From contig NC_064672.1 in the NCBI RefSeq assembly GCF_023278565.1, positions 4,464,001-4,528,000 of the forward strand: a stretch of 64,000 bases of DNA, given 5' to 3'. The position numbers and the translations under genes are program-made. The notes under the pieces are model-generated. The model ran no database searches, was not told the DNA's origin, and saw only the letters and a list, made by a program, of their open reading frames with translations. This DNA is from Colletotrichum lupini (lineage: Eukaryota > Ascomycota > Sordariomycetes > Glomerellales > Glomerellaceae). How positions within the stretch are numbered: position 1 is the stretch's first letter; each line of letters opens with the position of its first letter. Of the stretch, positions 1-11,936 are shown in pieces.

Positions 1-733
1 GCCGCGCATGGAGTGGTGGGGAGGCTGGCAGGAGCTGTTCTCCGTCGGGAGAAACAAGCGCGCGCTGGTCATCACCTGCCTGCTCCAGGGCCTCCAGCAA
101 CTGTGCGGTTTCAACTCGCTCATGTATTTCTCGGCGACCATTTTCAAGATGGTGGGGTTCGGCACGCCCACCCTCACCGCCATGAGCGTCGCCGTCACAA
201 ACTTCATCTTCACGGTCGCGGCGCTGTGCCTCATCGACCGCATCGGCCGACGCAAGATTCTGCTCTACTCCCTGCCGTTTATGATTGCGGGCCTGATGCT
301 CTCGGCATACGGCTTCTCCTTTGTCGACCTGCGGCCCGAAACGGCGGCAGCCTCGGAGGGCGGCACCGGCGAGGGAGCGGGCACGGACAGGGGCGCGGCG
401 GTGCTGATCCTCGTCAGCATCATGGGCTACGTCGCGGCGTACGCGCTGGGTCTGGGCAACGTCCCCTGGATGCAGAGCGAGCTGTTCCCGCTCGCGGTAC
501 GGTCGATCGGCAGCGGCGTCTCGACGGCGACCAACTGGGGCGCCAATTTCGTCGTCGGCCTGACGTTCCTCCCACTCATGGACGCTCTGAGCCCGTCGTG
601 GACATTTGTGCTCTACGCGCTCGTGTGTCTAGTTGGGTACGGGCTCATCTGGCGCATCTACCCCGAGACGTCGGGGTTGAGTCTCGAGGAGGCGACGAAT
701 CTGCTAGAGAACGGATGGGGCGTCCGACGATAG
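1..733 (+). CDS. Sugar/myo-inositol MFS transporter, 3' part only
   Basis: This is the C-terminal part of a sugar-porter-family major facilitator. The frame is already open at base 2, so the 5' end lies outside the window and the ATG at position 8 is probably internal. About 243 residues are visible. Seen: hydrophobic segments typical of the second six-helix half, the loop DRIGRRK (the sugar-porter GRR signature), NVPWMQSELFPLAVRS (the helix-10 region shared with Itr-type inositol transporters) and the PETSGLSLEE motif that closes the family's last helix. The resemblance is closest to proton/myo-inositol symporters of the plasma membrane, but substrate assignment within sugar porters is inference. 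A Gly/Glu/Thr-rich insert (around 350-400) lengthens one loop. The stop is at 731-733. Confidence 0.85.
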   Translation, partial: PRMEWWGGWQELFSVGRNKRALVITCLLQGLQQLCGFNSLMYFSATIFKMVGFGTPTLTAMSVAVTNFIFTVAALCLIDRIGRRKILLYSLPFMIAGLMLSAYGFSFVDLRPETAAASEGGTGEGAGTDRGAAVLILVSIMGYVAAYALGLGNVPWMQSELFPLAVRSIGSGVSTATNWGANFVVGLTFLPLMDALSPSWTFVLYALVCLVGYGLIWRIYPETSGLSLEEATNLLENGWGVRR

Positions 734-3717
734 CCTCGAGTTGCCGGCGACCCTCTGGCATGCCGCATGGTGCCCATGGTGTGCAATTGTGCATATGGGA
801 ATCCTTGATTTTTTCTACCTAGAGGGGTGGGATATCCCCTGGTATTTTACATATCTTAGATGACAGTAGCGAATCGAAACAGCCAATTACACTATAATGA
901 TCTTTGCTGCACGGATACTAATTAGATCAGTATGGCTAGAAGGAAAATTCAGATGTACTCCGTAGATTACCTACCGTAAAGTAGGTACGGATGGAAAGGG
1001 AGGGGCGATGAAGCATTCTAGACCTTTCTGGAACGCTTTGGTCGTTGCGTCGACTGCCAAGTGTGAGTGGAGAAACCAGCTCGTTCGGGCTATTTTTTAC
1101 CCTCTTATTTCTTCCTGCCTTGGACTGTCACTGAAGGAGCCTCGGAGGGCGGAAACCTAGGAGGCGGCAAGAAGCGGCATTGGGCTGTCGCTCTGGGTTG
1201 GGCATTCGGCGAGAGGGTCTACAATAGCGGCCGAAGACCGCGGCCCGTGGGAAATTGTGGATGAGCTTGTCAGCTTGTGTTGAAAATGAGATAGATCGGG
1301 TGGATGTAGGGAGTCAGGACCCACGATCATCATCCTGAAGCCTGAAGGGGACATGTAATCTCCCCGTAAATCCGTTATTCCCCTTCCTTTTTGTGGTTGG
1401 CTAGTGTTTTCTTTTTATTATGATTATTTCATGTGTGTGGTTGCTGCTCATTCTATGATTTTTATCCTGTGACCGTCTTGCAGCGTTTTCTCGTGGAATT
1501 TCCAAGTATCCCACCCGCGACGTCGACTACGTCGATGAAGGTAGCCATACGGCGTTCTAGACACGGACAGACGCCGAACAGTTGGATGCACACGGCCGGG
1601 GATGCCGTGGCGTTTGTGCACGTTTTGTCTAGTCAGTGCTGCAGGGGAAAAGTGGCAGACGCAAGGTGACGTTTAAGGCTGATGACTAAAGCAGTGCATA
1701 GGATGGTTCCGAGAAGGCGCGGGGCCGAAGGGGGGGAGAATAGCGAGAGAATATGTCAATGGGTGACGGGAATGTGAACTCTTGATAATTGGAAACGAAT
1801 TGACACTACCTTAGGTGGAGCCAATCATTACCGTGATAGACAATTTTTCTTTCTTACCGTACGGATACAACCGTCGCCATTTCTTCTCTCTCTCGGAGGC
1901 ACCGCGCCTTCGGATGGGCTTAAGTCCAGACTGTCCAGCCCCAGTGACATCATACCCGGTGTTAACCTTCCTCCTACTGCGCATGTCCCATGGTTTTTTT
2001 CGTCGGATCCGACCGGTTAGCAAAAACTCTAGTTAATTGGCTTGATGGTTTAGGGCGCGGTTCAGGAAGATCATGGCAAACTCTGATTTGCTGTGTACTC
2101 TACGGAGTAAGGTCGGTAGTGCTCTGCTCGAGCCATCCGGAGGACTGTGGGTGTGCAGAAACTCTGCGAAAAGTTCGATTGAGTGTTCCTTCCCGGATGG
2201 ATTGAAGTTGGTAGCCTTATTGGATGACGGAAGTCTAATCCATGGTCTCCTCTCACTCTATGTTTTGCTGCTTGCATGTATGCGTCTGTCTATAGGTACA
2301 TTAAACTTTGGTAAGTGACTAAGAACGAACCGCATTTGTAAGAAAGATCGTGCAACATGTCGAATTTGTAACAACACTGCCTCCCTGGGCCCTATCGATC
2401 GCGCAGGATCGGGTCAGGGAAGGGTAAGGTACGAACGGCTGCATAGAAGGAGAGAAGAAAAAAAAGCTGCGACACTGACAAACCAAAAAGGCCAAGATGG
2501 GAGCCCCACCTTGCCCATCCCTCGGCTGGGTTCCATCACCACCAAGAAGTCGAGAATTCCCAGGTTGCAGTGCCGGCTACCGCCTCCGGCCCCGTCCGGG
2601 CCCACATTCCAGGTTGTCTTTCCTCCTTTCTGCAGTGTGCGGCGTGTGTGCCTGGGCCACACCCTTTTTCCCACTCGGGCTCGTGTCGTTCGCGCTTTTC
2701 TTTTTGTGATGCCGAACTCCTAGCCGAAGTTTTCGTATGGGCAATGGGCGCGCAAGCAAAAATTGCACGGCAAAGAAGGAAATCTCAGCAGGCATGTTGC
2801 GCCCGTGGATTTTCCATGGATCCCTCTTTCTTTAGGCCTCCCCAAGTGGGACTTTGCCGACCCCATTTGCTACCTTACCGTACCGACCCAGGTATTGTGG
2901 TATTCGAGTACTCGCACCCGACATTCTTTCCCCCTTGGCTTGGTCACCCGGGAGATGTACCGGCTCCCATCCATCAGCTGAGAACAGAGTCATTCATACC
3001 TGACTTGACAAATCTGATTTTTTTTTCTTCTCCATCCTCGTTTTGCTCCGTCTTCCTATGTGACTATCTCCATACATAGTACTTCGCCCTCGGCCTTTGC
3101 GCATCTATAGTCCGCTTCCTAACCCACTCTCTCTCAACCTCGAACCCACTTCCTCACTAATACACTGCTTCTTCATCTGAACCGATCTTTCGCCTTCCCC
3201 CCATCCCTCTCATATATCTCTGGATCTTCAGACAACGCCCAGACAAATTCATTGTTCATAAGACGAAGGGACCACCCAACTTGTCCGATCGCGCATCTAG
3301 CATCTCCAGTCATACCCCTCCTGCGAATACATCCACGAGCACTTCCTGTAATTGTCTCCGATCTAGAGCTCCCCCGAATCTGACTGGCGCTTACATTGCA
3401 TCGGGAGACGGCCCTACATCATATCACCGACCCTTTATTCCACATTACACTAGATTGACGTAGCTAGCTCGGCGCGCCGCCTTCACAATAGCTCCAAGCT
3501 ACCTGTCAGCACAACGCACCATTGCATGAGCTCTTTGCTCACATTCTCCGCGCCCAAGAAAAGTCTCTAGCTATTGGCGTTATATACATACTGCCCAATC
3601 TGTCGCGAGACACCCTGATCCGTTCTTCACTTTGTTGAACCATCTACAGCCAGCATCAGCATCTCAAAACAACATCCAAACCAACACCCAACCCGCACAT
3701 TGCGACCTCGTCCAACG
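734..3717. other. Intergenic region, about 3 kb, upstream of the DHA1 transporter
   Basis: No ORF here has coding character; the longest open frames are short and of mixed composition. It holds two copies of the recurrent intergenic 9-mer (TACTCCGTA at 956-964, TACGGAGTA at 2101-2109). The first copy sits four bases before a perfect 7-bp inverted repeat with a 6-base loop (TACCTAC/GTAGGTA, 968-987). The last 600 bases become pyrimidine-rich (for example 3100-3260), as is common in fungal promoters and 5' leaders. Confidence 0.6.
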
Positions 3718-5724
3718 ATGGCAATGGACGAAGTCGACCGCGAAATCGCGGACGCCGAGCGCGCCGCCTCTCCAAACCGCTACCACGGCCGCGAAAGCCA
3801 CGAGATCGAACGGGTCCTCTCCGCCTCCTCTTCCTCAACCTCCTCATCCACGGCCTCGCACACGGGCGACCGCACCGCCGCGTATCGCACCGGCACCGGC
3901 ATCAGCCGCGTCTCGACCCAAAATGACCTCGAGCGTCACCCGACGGCCCTGAGCCGCATTGCCACTGCCCGCAGCCAGCACTCCAACACCGTCGGCCGCA
4001 GCATCAAGAGCAGGGAGTCGAGGAGGCCTCTGCCGGCCATGGGCGCAGGCAAGCCGTACCCGCCACCTTTGCCGGAGCAGGAGGACTACGTTGTGGAATT
4101 TGATGGCCCTGAAGATCCTCTGCACGCGCAGAACTGGCCGATTAAGAAGAAGTAAGTTCGCCAATGCCAATTGTCGAGTTTCGGTGAAATATGGCTAGGG
4201 GGCGCTGGTGACTGACATGTCTTGGCTCGCAGGTTGCTTACAGCCGCAATGCTTGGCTACACCACGATGACGTCGGCTTTCACCTCGAGTATCTTTTCAG
4301 CAGCGACGCAAGTCATCGCGACAGAATACAACGTCTCCGCGACTGTCGGCACCCTCGGCGTCTCCTTTTACGTCCTTGGCTTCGCCTTCGGCCCAACACT
4401 CTGGGCGCCCCTTTCCGAGCTGAGGGGCCGCCGACTGCCCCTCGTCCTCTCCATGTTTGGCTTCTCCATCTTCACAATCAGCTGCGCCGTCGCCAAGGAC
4501 CTCCAGACCATCTTGATATGCCGCTTCTTCGCCGGCTTTTTCGGCGCGTGCCCCCTGGCCGTCGTCGCCGCTGTCTTCTCCGACATGTTTGACAACCGCA
4601 CCCGCGGCACCGCCATCACCGTCTTCTCCATGGCCGTCTTCACCGGCCCACTCCTGGCGCCCTTTATCGGCGGCTTCATCGTCGAGTCGCACCTCGGCTG
4701 GCGCTGGACCGAGTACATCCCCTCCTTCATGGGCTTCCTCGCCTTCTTCCTCGACCTCTTCTTCCTCGAGGAGACGTACCCGCCCGTCATCCTCGTCAGC
4801 AAGGCCTCGGAGCTGCGCCGCCGCACCCGCAACTGGGGCATCCACGCCAAGCAGGAGGAAATCGAAATCGACTTTAAGGAGCTCGTCAACAAGAACTTTT
4901 CCCGCCCCATGCGCCTCCTCTTTGGCGAGCCCATCGTCACCGCCTTGTCCGTCTACATGGCCTTCATCTACGGCCTGCTCTACCTCTTCCTCACCGCCTA
5001 CCCCTTCGTCTTCCGCGGCGTTCACGGCTTCGGCGCGGGCCAGTCGGGTCTCACCTTCTTCGGCATGATCACTGGCCAGCTCATCGCCGGCGTCACCGTT
5101 CTCCTCCAGCAGCCGTGGTACCTCCGCAAGCTCAAGGCCAACAACGGCGTGCCCATCCCCGAGTGGCGTCTCCCCAGCGTCATCGCCGGCGGCGTCTTCT
5201 TCGCCATCGGCATCTTCTGGTTCGGCTGGTCCGGCTACCGCGCCGACGTCCACTGGATCGTGCCCACCCTCAGCGGCCTCTTCACCGGCTTCGGCCTCAT
5301 GTCCATCTTCCTCCAGGCCCTCAACTACCTCGTCGACGCCTACCTCATGTTTGCCGCCTCCGCCATCGCCGGCAACACCTTCCTCCGCTCCCTCTGCGGC
5401 GCCGGCTTCCCGCTGTTCGCGAGCTACATGTTCAACGGCATGGGCATCCAGTGGGCCTCGACCTTGCTGGGCTGCGTCGCCATCGCCCTCGTGCCAATCC
5501 CCGTCATCTTCTACATTTGGGGTCACAAGATCCGCGCCAAGTCTGCGTACGCCCCGACTTTCGCCGCGCCCGCCGACGAGCCTGATGAGGAGGACCTGGC
5601 GCCTGCGCCGCTGAGCAATGGACACACCAGCCACCACCAGGACAACGAGAAGCCGCCGTCCATTGCCGCGATGGAAGCGAGCAGAGCTAGGACGAGCGGC
5701 GACAAGGCTGAGAATGCTGTGTGA
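3718..5724 (+). CDS. MFS multidrug/polyamine transporter, DHA1 (12-TM) type
   Basis: Exons 3718-4151 and 4233-5724 encode 641 residues. The donor GTAAGT (4152) and acceptor CGCAG (4232) join an IKK|K codon in frame. The N-terminus is a long, Ser/Arg-rich cytoplasmic tail of about 130 residues, ending in the family hallmark [13 protein letters not shown] just before helix 1. Twelve hydrophobic segments follow, with the loop 2-3 motif [11 protein letters not shown] and the motif-C-like stretch [13 protein letters not shown] in helix 5. This is the Flu1/Tpo1-like group of proton antiporters that export drugs or polyamines at the plasma membrane; the actual substrate cannot be read from sequence. 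The C-terminal tail is hydrophilic and rich in Asp, Pro and Ala. The ATG chosen is the first in frame. No metabolite cluster lies next to it, which suggests a general efflux role. Confidence 0.9.
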
Positions 5725-7105
5725 AAAGTCATCTCAGACACTTACCATCCGAATCTACCCCAGCATATTGCGATTCTACCACGCACTTTTATCCTCGTAT
5801 ATATAAAGACACGAATCTGTCTTGTTTCATGTGGTCTTTGAAATTTGATGATACCATGGAGGCGGGGAAAATTTCGAGCCGGGGTTTTTCATCTCTTGTT
5901 TAAAGATGTTTATGACGAGCATCGTTCATCTGATACCACAAAATCTTTTTTGCCTTACGCAAACCTTACCGTAGCCTTTTACGATTAATCACACCCCCCA
6001 ATCAACAACTTAATACAACAAAAATTGAATAACCTCAGTATTCTCAAGTTATGCGTCCCCCTACAAGGTGCTTTGTGCTGCTCTTCTCTGTGATACAAAC
6101 ATACTTGCAAAAAAACCTCACTAATCCTCCCCCTTCTTGCCAGTAAAAGCACGTCAAATAGCTTTTCACACTTTATGGTAACCACATTACGCCAAGACCC
6201 CGCAAATCGGCATTTCAGCCCAGGTCCCATGTGGTGGCGTCCGTACCTTTGTGTCGGGACCCTTGCCCGCATCTTTTGGATCCCCCATTCGCAGGGCGCA
6301 CGTCGCGGTGACATGGCCCGATGCGGCAGGTCGAACGATGCCGGACGATGGATCCCGTCGCGCCTGTCTATTTCTGTACCCGTCCGCCTATCCATACCAA
6401 TCTATATTGACAACTCGACGTACAGAAGAGCTGAAGTTTGGTGCAATTAGATACTGCCTGTACGTGGTGAAGTTCACGGGGTGCGGCCCCAGTTCGCTCC
6501 GTGTCAAGTGGCCACCTTCCCTCAGCCAGGTCTGTGATCTTACAGGCTGGGTCTAACGCTACGAGAGCGTAATGCTTACACTCAAACGGGATGGGAGATG
6601 AAAAGAGTGAGGGGAAATATGTGGCTGTGTTTTTGATAAGCTGGGCTCAGGTAGCTCTTACACTTGTTATCAACGAATCCTTCTACGACCCCTCCTCTCC
6701 GTGTCTTATGGCTCGAGTTTGTTAGTAATTTCACGTCTATATAGACCTCTCTCCTTCATAGAGCCTTCAGGACAGTTCCATTTCCATTTTTAAGAACCTA
6801 ACAATCTTGCCCCTGTAAGCCACTTTCTGAAGCTTCCTCTTCAGAGCCCACCGTCGACATACTCAAGTCAGGTAAGCGAGTTGTGAACCACTTGTGAGCT
6901 GGTTAAGTAAGCAGCGTCATATTACCATCACCACCACCACTCACACCTCACTCTTCACTCACATTCAAAGTCGCACCACGTCAAACACAATAGCAAAGGC
7001 CAAATCTGACCAACGATCCTCAACTTATCCCAACTCCCATCCAGACTCATCGGCCTCAAAATCCGAAACCGTAACAGTCAGAGCCATCTCAGGAAAAGAA
7101 AAACA
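5725..7105. other. Intergenic region between the MFS transporter and the GFA-fold gene
   Basis: About 1.4 kb with no convincing gene. The short frames present lack splice support or recognisable motifs. The last 250 bases (from about 6890) are rich in CAC/CT and are probably promoter and 5' leader of the downstream gene. Nothing else recognised. Confidence 0.5.
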
Positions 7106-7810
7106 ATGTCGTCAGAAGAAGCCCCCAAGCCGTCAAAGACATACGACGCAAGCTGCCACTGCGGCGCCATCAAGTTCTCTCTCACGCTCTCGCCGCCGCT
7201 GGAGGACGGGTACAAGGTCCTCAACTGCAACTGCTCCATCTGCCGGCGCAGCGGGTACCTCCTCATCTGTGAGTTATCCTTCACTCTCACACCCCCCTCC
7301 ATCTCAAGATTAGAGTCCAGGATATCGTTACCTCAAACACCCTCCCTACGACGCCTCATACCCAATCATGGAGGTATCTTTGGGGTCATAATACATGAAC
7401 GCATAAGGCTATGACTGACACTCTGTGACTTTGCAAAAAAACAAGACCCAAATAAGAAGGACGTCACATGGCACAACGGCTCGCGCGAAAAGTGCACGAA
7501 TTACCGGTTCAACACCAAGACCAAGGACCAGATGTTTTGTGGTGCCTGCGGATCGAGTTTGGGGATTGACTTTCTGGAGGAGGACTATTATGGCATCAGT
7601 GTACGAGATTTCCCCTCTTTGTCCTATTCCGCCTCCCTCCTTCCCTCTTACACTGCTCCCTGCGGTAGGAAAGCTAATCGGAAGAGGTAGGCGCGTGCCC
7701 TCGACGGAGTCGACCTCGATGCTCTGACGTATAAGAAACTCGACGGGCTGAACAGGGTATCGCCTGCCCAGGACCTGTCCGGCTCGGGAGACAAGGAGGC
7801 AAGCACTTGA
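7106..7810 (+). CDS. GFA/CENP-V-fold zinc-binding protein
   Basis: Three exons (7106-7268, 7446-7600, 7691-7810) encode 145 residues, joined at ATCT|gtgagt...acaag|AC and AGT|gtacga...gtag|GCG. The protein belongs to the glutathione-dependent formaldehyde-activating (GFA)/CENP-V family. Seen: the zinc-ligand cysteines CHCG (C17, C19), CNCSIC (C41, C43, C46) and FCGACG (C86, C89), followed by the usual YGISARALDGVDLD end of the domain. The founding enzyme was reported to condense formaldehyde with glutathione, but most fungal paralogues have unknown substrates, so this is a fold assignment rather than a reaction. The length is normal for the family. The second donor (GTACGA) is non-consensus; it was chosen because it keeps the frame and the domain continuous. 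Confidence 0.82.
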
Positions 7811-8010
7811 GTGACTCAAGGTTGATCAAATTCAAGATATGCTCTTTTGAAATTATAGTATTGTTTTATTCATAATTGTCCTGAGACTTTAAACGTGTTT
7901 ATATGTCCCGCCTCTTGTTGGCATTGAAGAGAAAACCACACGGTGCCGGCACCGCAGGAATTTCCATGGATATTTGTGCAGGAAAACATAAAAATCAATA
8001 AACACACGAT

Positions 8011-9160
8011 CTAGATCAGACTCCCGTTCTTCTCGCTCATCCCCCGCTCTTGCCTGCCGATAAACGTCTGCATGGAAGTATCCACACGCGCAACCTTTCT
8101 CGCAATCTGCTGGACGGCGACGGGGAGTACGTTGTACCAGTGAATCCACCTCGCGTACAGCGGCATCGCGACGTGCGCGCTCTTGCCGGCGTCGATGGCG
8201 GCAATGACCTCCTTGCAGACGTCGACGGGCTCAACCACGGGCGCGACAAAGGCGTGTGGGGTCTGTACGCCGTAGAAGAGGGGGGTCGACAGCTGGCCCG
8301 GCTCGACGAGGATGGTGCGGATCTCCGGGTGGGAGGCGGCGAGCTCGGCGGTCAGTGACTTGTGCAGGGCCGTGACGCCGGCCTTTGCGGCGGCGTAGTC
8401 TGTCAGGGAGGCGGCGCCGAGGTGGCCGAGGACCGAGGACATTGTGACGATGGTGCCGCCGTTGCCGCCGCGGATCATGGGCGGGAGGAAGGTCTTTAGG
8501 GTGTAGAAGTGTGCGGTCAGGTTCGTGGTGATGGACTTTTCAATCTCTTCGAACTCGAGGTCGAGGAGGGACTTGCCCTTAACGATGGCGGCGTTGTTGA
8601 TAAGGACGGTTGGGGTGCCGAGCTGGAGTATGGTTAGTCTTTCTGTCTTGGTGATGGCGCATTCCGGCCTTGTAAGAAGCGGTTGGTAAACTTACATCTC
8701 TTTCGATCTGCGCCGCAACCCTCGCAACTTGTGCCTTATCCGTCACATCGCACTTGTAGAAGGTCACGCCCCGCGCTTCGCCGTTCTCCATGTCATTTAC
8801 GTCCAACACCGCCACGGTCGCGCCGCGCATGCCGTACACCTCGGCAATGAGGAGACCCAAGCCGCTGGCGCCACCCGTGATGACGATTACCTCCTCGGTG
8901 AGGTCAACCTCGCGTGGCAGGCCGTAGGCGATGCGCAGGTTGACCGCTTGCGCGATCCAGCAGACGGTGATGAAGCATGCCCAGGCGATGGACACGAGCA
9001 TGGGCGGGGCATCCCAGCGGAGGGCTTGGGCGCGGAAGCAGAGGGGGATGATCCACGAGACGAAGGGGTGAAAGAAGGTGATTTTGAAGACCTTGACGAG
9101 GAGGTCGAGGGAGAGCGGCGCGAACCACGAGTCGCTTTGGGGTGGGCGTGGGTATTCCAT
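8011..9160 (-). CDS. Membrane-anchored short-chain dehydrogenase/reductase
   Basis: Two exons (9160-8696, 8622-8011) encode 358 residues. The donor GTAAG follows ...QIERD and the acceptor TCCAG precedes LGTPTVLINNAA. Domain order: an N-terminus with about two hydrophobic segments (residues 20-80, likely an ER or lipid-droplet anchor), then a classical SDR Rossmann fold with TGGASGLG (95-102), the NNAA motif (164-167), SS (217-218) and the catalytic YxxxK (Y231, K235). This layout matches the retinol dehydrogenase/RDH10/DHRS3-like group of NAD(P)-dependent lipid or retinoid-type oxidoreductases. The fungal substrate is unknown. All catalytic residues are present, so it should be active. It is transcribed in the same direction as SOF1 upstream, with an 0.8-kb gap, and no partner gene is apparent. 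Confidence 0.88.
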
Positions 9161-9972
9161 CGCGGACGTCTGGGGGAGGATGGCTGGTGGTAACGGTCGT
9201 GGTGGTGGTGCGAGGGGTCGAGCAGTGTAGGAGCTCTATGTCGTTTCGAGAGTTCGATTATTAAGAGAGATTGTATAGGGGTCGCACTCTGTACAGATTC
9301 GGAAAATTAGGATGAGAGTATGAAAAGAAGAGATTCGGAAAAAAGCGAAGATGTGTCGTCCAGCGTTGGAAGTGGAAAAAACGCACAAAGATGAGACGAA
9401 GAAGCGCACAGCCAAACCTCGATTGGGCCACCAAGGGAGCTTGACGCTCTGGCGGGAACTCGTCACATGTGGATGGACCTGAGGCGTTGAAACGGTGGCC
9501 AAGCGTCCTAGGGGCCCCTCCCTGGTGGCAGCTTCCCCTGGAAACCCCTGGTGGGACGACCACTAAAACACCCCGGAGCCCCTGGCAGCCGCCCATCTTC
9601 CACGGCCAGACGAGCCGAGACCCCGCTCCCGTCAGCGCCGCCGTCAAGCTGTCTTAAGCTTATCCGAGCCCGGCGGACATGTCGGTCACCCGAGAGGGCG
9701 CGGAGGGAAGGCCAGGGACGCAAGTTTGCATGCTTCAGCACGTACCTAATCATGATCAAATGAACGGAATTAATAAGCCTACTTCATGATTCTATTTCAT
9801 GATCATTGCTACATTCTTTTGACCAAACGATTTGATCCGTGGTATAACCCTATCTAAGTTGCACTTTTCACACGACTATTCCCCCTTTTCCTTTTTACAT
9901 GGACATAACAAGCCGCCCCAACGCCGAACAATGCAAAGGAATAACGCCAACAGTGGCAAGCCCAGAATGCGC
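9161..9972. other. Intergenic region between the SDR start and the SOF1 end
   Basis: About 0.8 kb holding the SDR promoter and the SOF1 3' end. The short open frames on both strands have no recognisable motif. An AT-rich patch at 9740-9840 is likely to include the SOF1 terminator region. Confidence 0.5.
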
Positions 9973-11530
9973 CTACTTCTCCCGGGCCAAGATCTGCTTT
10001 TCTCTCTCGCCCTTCCGCCTCTCGAACTGCTTCTTGGTGTGCCTGCGCTCGTTCTCCTCGCGCCTCTTGATTGACGAGAGCTCAATGTTCTTGATCTCGC
10101 CCGCCTTCTTGATAACCTTGGGCAGGTGACGGTGCTTCTTGATACGTCTGACCTCCGGCATGTGGCTATATCGCTCAACCAGGGCCTCATTGTACTCGAG
10201 CGCCTGTCTCTGCTTGGCGGATCGGATGCCTGATCTGTCCGTGGCGTTGCTTCTCCAGACACGGACGTTACCGTCGTCGGAACCACTGAGAACATACTTC
10301 GAATCGGGGGAGAACATGGTGCTGAACACCCTCTGCATGCGCTTGGTGTGGTACATGTCGCGGGAGTGTCCTTGGTCCCGGTTCCAGATGCGCACTGTTC
10401 GGTCGTAGGATCCGGAAACCAATTCTTCACCTGTCGGGCTGAACTCGACGCTCATGACGGCGGCGACGTGGCCCTTGAAGACGTTGAGCGCTCTGTCCAT
10501 CTTGCGCATGTCGAACATCTGCTGCTTGTTAATCGCATGTTCAGGGGCAGCGCAATTTTCAGGTGACTTACGTAGCAGTTATGGTCTTCGCTACCAACGA
10601 CAAAGTTGAAGGCTTCCATCGGGTTCCAGGCGAGAGAGTTGCAGGTAAACGTCATCGTCGTCTTGGTCAAGGGCATCGCAGTACGGACGTCCCAGAGGAC
10701 GATACTCCTGTCGTCGCCTGTACTTCCTAGAACGGATTGCTCGACCTGGTTGAAGGAAACACAGTTGATGGAGTCGGTCGCGTTCGGCCAGCGCAGCACC
10801 TCGGGCGCCGCACTTTGTCGCTCGAGGTCGTAAATAGCGATCTCACTGGAGGAAGACGAGGCTGCAAAGGCGTTTCGCGTTCGGTGGTGGGACAAGCTGA
10901 GGAAACCATTCGTACCCAGCCATGAGGAGATCGGCGGAGAATCGCCAGGCGTGTTGTAGGGATCCCAGAGTTTGATGGTCTTGTCCGCCGCAGCACTCAG
11001 AAGCTTTCCGTCCTTCGTCCAGCAGAGACTCCGTACGATGTTGGAATGGGCGCTCTTCGTCTGCCAAATCTCGGCTCGGCTCGTCAAGTCGAAAGCTTTG
11101 ATCACACCGTCGGCACTGGCCGATGCCATGTGCTTGAGAGAGTTCGGATCTTTAGCCATCGAGTAAACCTGGTTCAGTTGTTAGAAATCGGGGACAATAG
11201 GCGTTCTGCTTCTCGTTTTGGACGTACTCCTTCGACATGGCCGCTGCCCATCTGTCCGATGAAAGGTGCGGCATGCATGCGCTCGAGCTTGACAGCGTTC
11301 AGGGCTTTGGTGTACCTGTATTCCTTCGTCAGCTTGGATCGCAGCATGTGGCGAAGCCTACTTACTCTCTGGCGCGCTCCATAGGGTGCTGGGCGGGATC
11401 GAGGTTGCTGCATTGCGATTAGCCAAGGTCTGCGGATGCCACTGGCCTATAATTACCGAGGAAGCTTTTGCGCGTTTGCGCCTGGAGGCTGGTAGGCCTC
11501 CACGCTCCGAGAAATGGCCTTGATCTTCAT
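9973..11530 (-). CDS. sof1: Sof1 (DCAF13), WD40 protein of the small-subunit processome
   Basis: Five exons (11530-11457, 11407-11366, 11315-11228, 11168-10572, 10518-9973) encode 448 residues; all junctions keep frame with GTAAGT/GTACGT-type donors. Seen: seven WD-type repeats (IKLWD, IVLWD, VRIWN, VRVWR ends), and after the propeller the long basic helix RIKKHRHLPKVIKKAGEIK that is the Sof1 signature. The tail is highly charged and rich in Lys, Arg and Glu. Sof1 binds U3 snoRNP and is needed for 18S rRNA maturation in the nucleolus. The N-terminus MKIKAISRS matches the family, which fixes the start and the three tiny 5' exons. It shares a 406-bp divergent promoter with the proteasome gene RPN6. 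Confidence 0.95.
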
Positions 11531-11936
11531 GTTGGCGGGCGCGATGCTATGTCTTGCTTGACCATAGAATCCTCGATGGCTCTGAAAGTCTCACAGAACT
11601 TCTCTCCCAAAAATTTAAGTGGGGGTGGGGACTTATCGGAGGATAATTGCCAATCAGATAAGGTGGCGGATCAATCTCGGTCCGTGTGGCCCCTGCCCTT
11701 CAGCCCACCGAAGGTGCTGGCCGGCCGGGCTTGCTTGCGTCGGTCATGGCAACCTGGACCTGTCTGAAGGCGGCGGCTGGAGCTCTTGACACTGCACCAA
11801 GCTACCTGCAACCCACCACGAATCCGGCGATCTTTCTACAAACCACCACTCAACAACACCGACGACACACGAGCTCAATTCAGCAATCCAATTCGAACCC
11901 ACCATATCCGATTCGACGTCAAATCAATCAGTCAGG
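11531..11936. promoter_or_regulatory. Shared divergent promoter SOF1/RPN6
   Basis: 406 bp separate the two start codons, so both 5' leaders and promoters must fit here. Seen: a CCAAT box (11650-11654) and a nearby AGATAAGGTGGC segment (11656-11667). GGTGGC is the core of the yeast Rpn4 element PACE (GGTGGCAAA), but the last three bases do not match, so this is only a weak candidate. Several pyrimidine- and CAC-rich stretches follow on the RPN6 side. Confidence 0.4.

Noticed and set aside
4297..5637. 446-residue antisense open frame opposite the DHA1 transporter
   Set aside because: Shadow frame produced by high-GC third positions; Glu/Gly/Asp-rich with no family resemblance.
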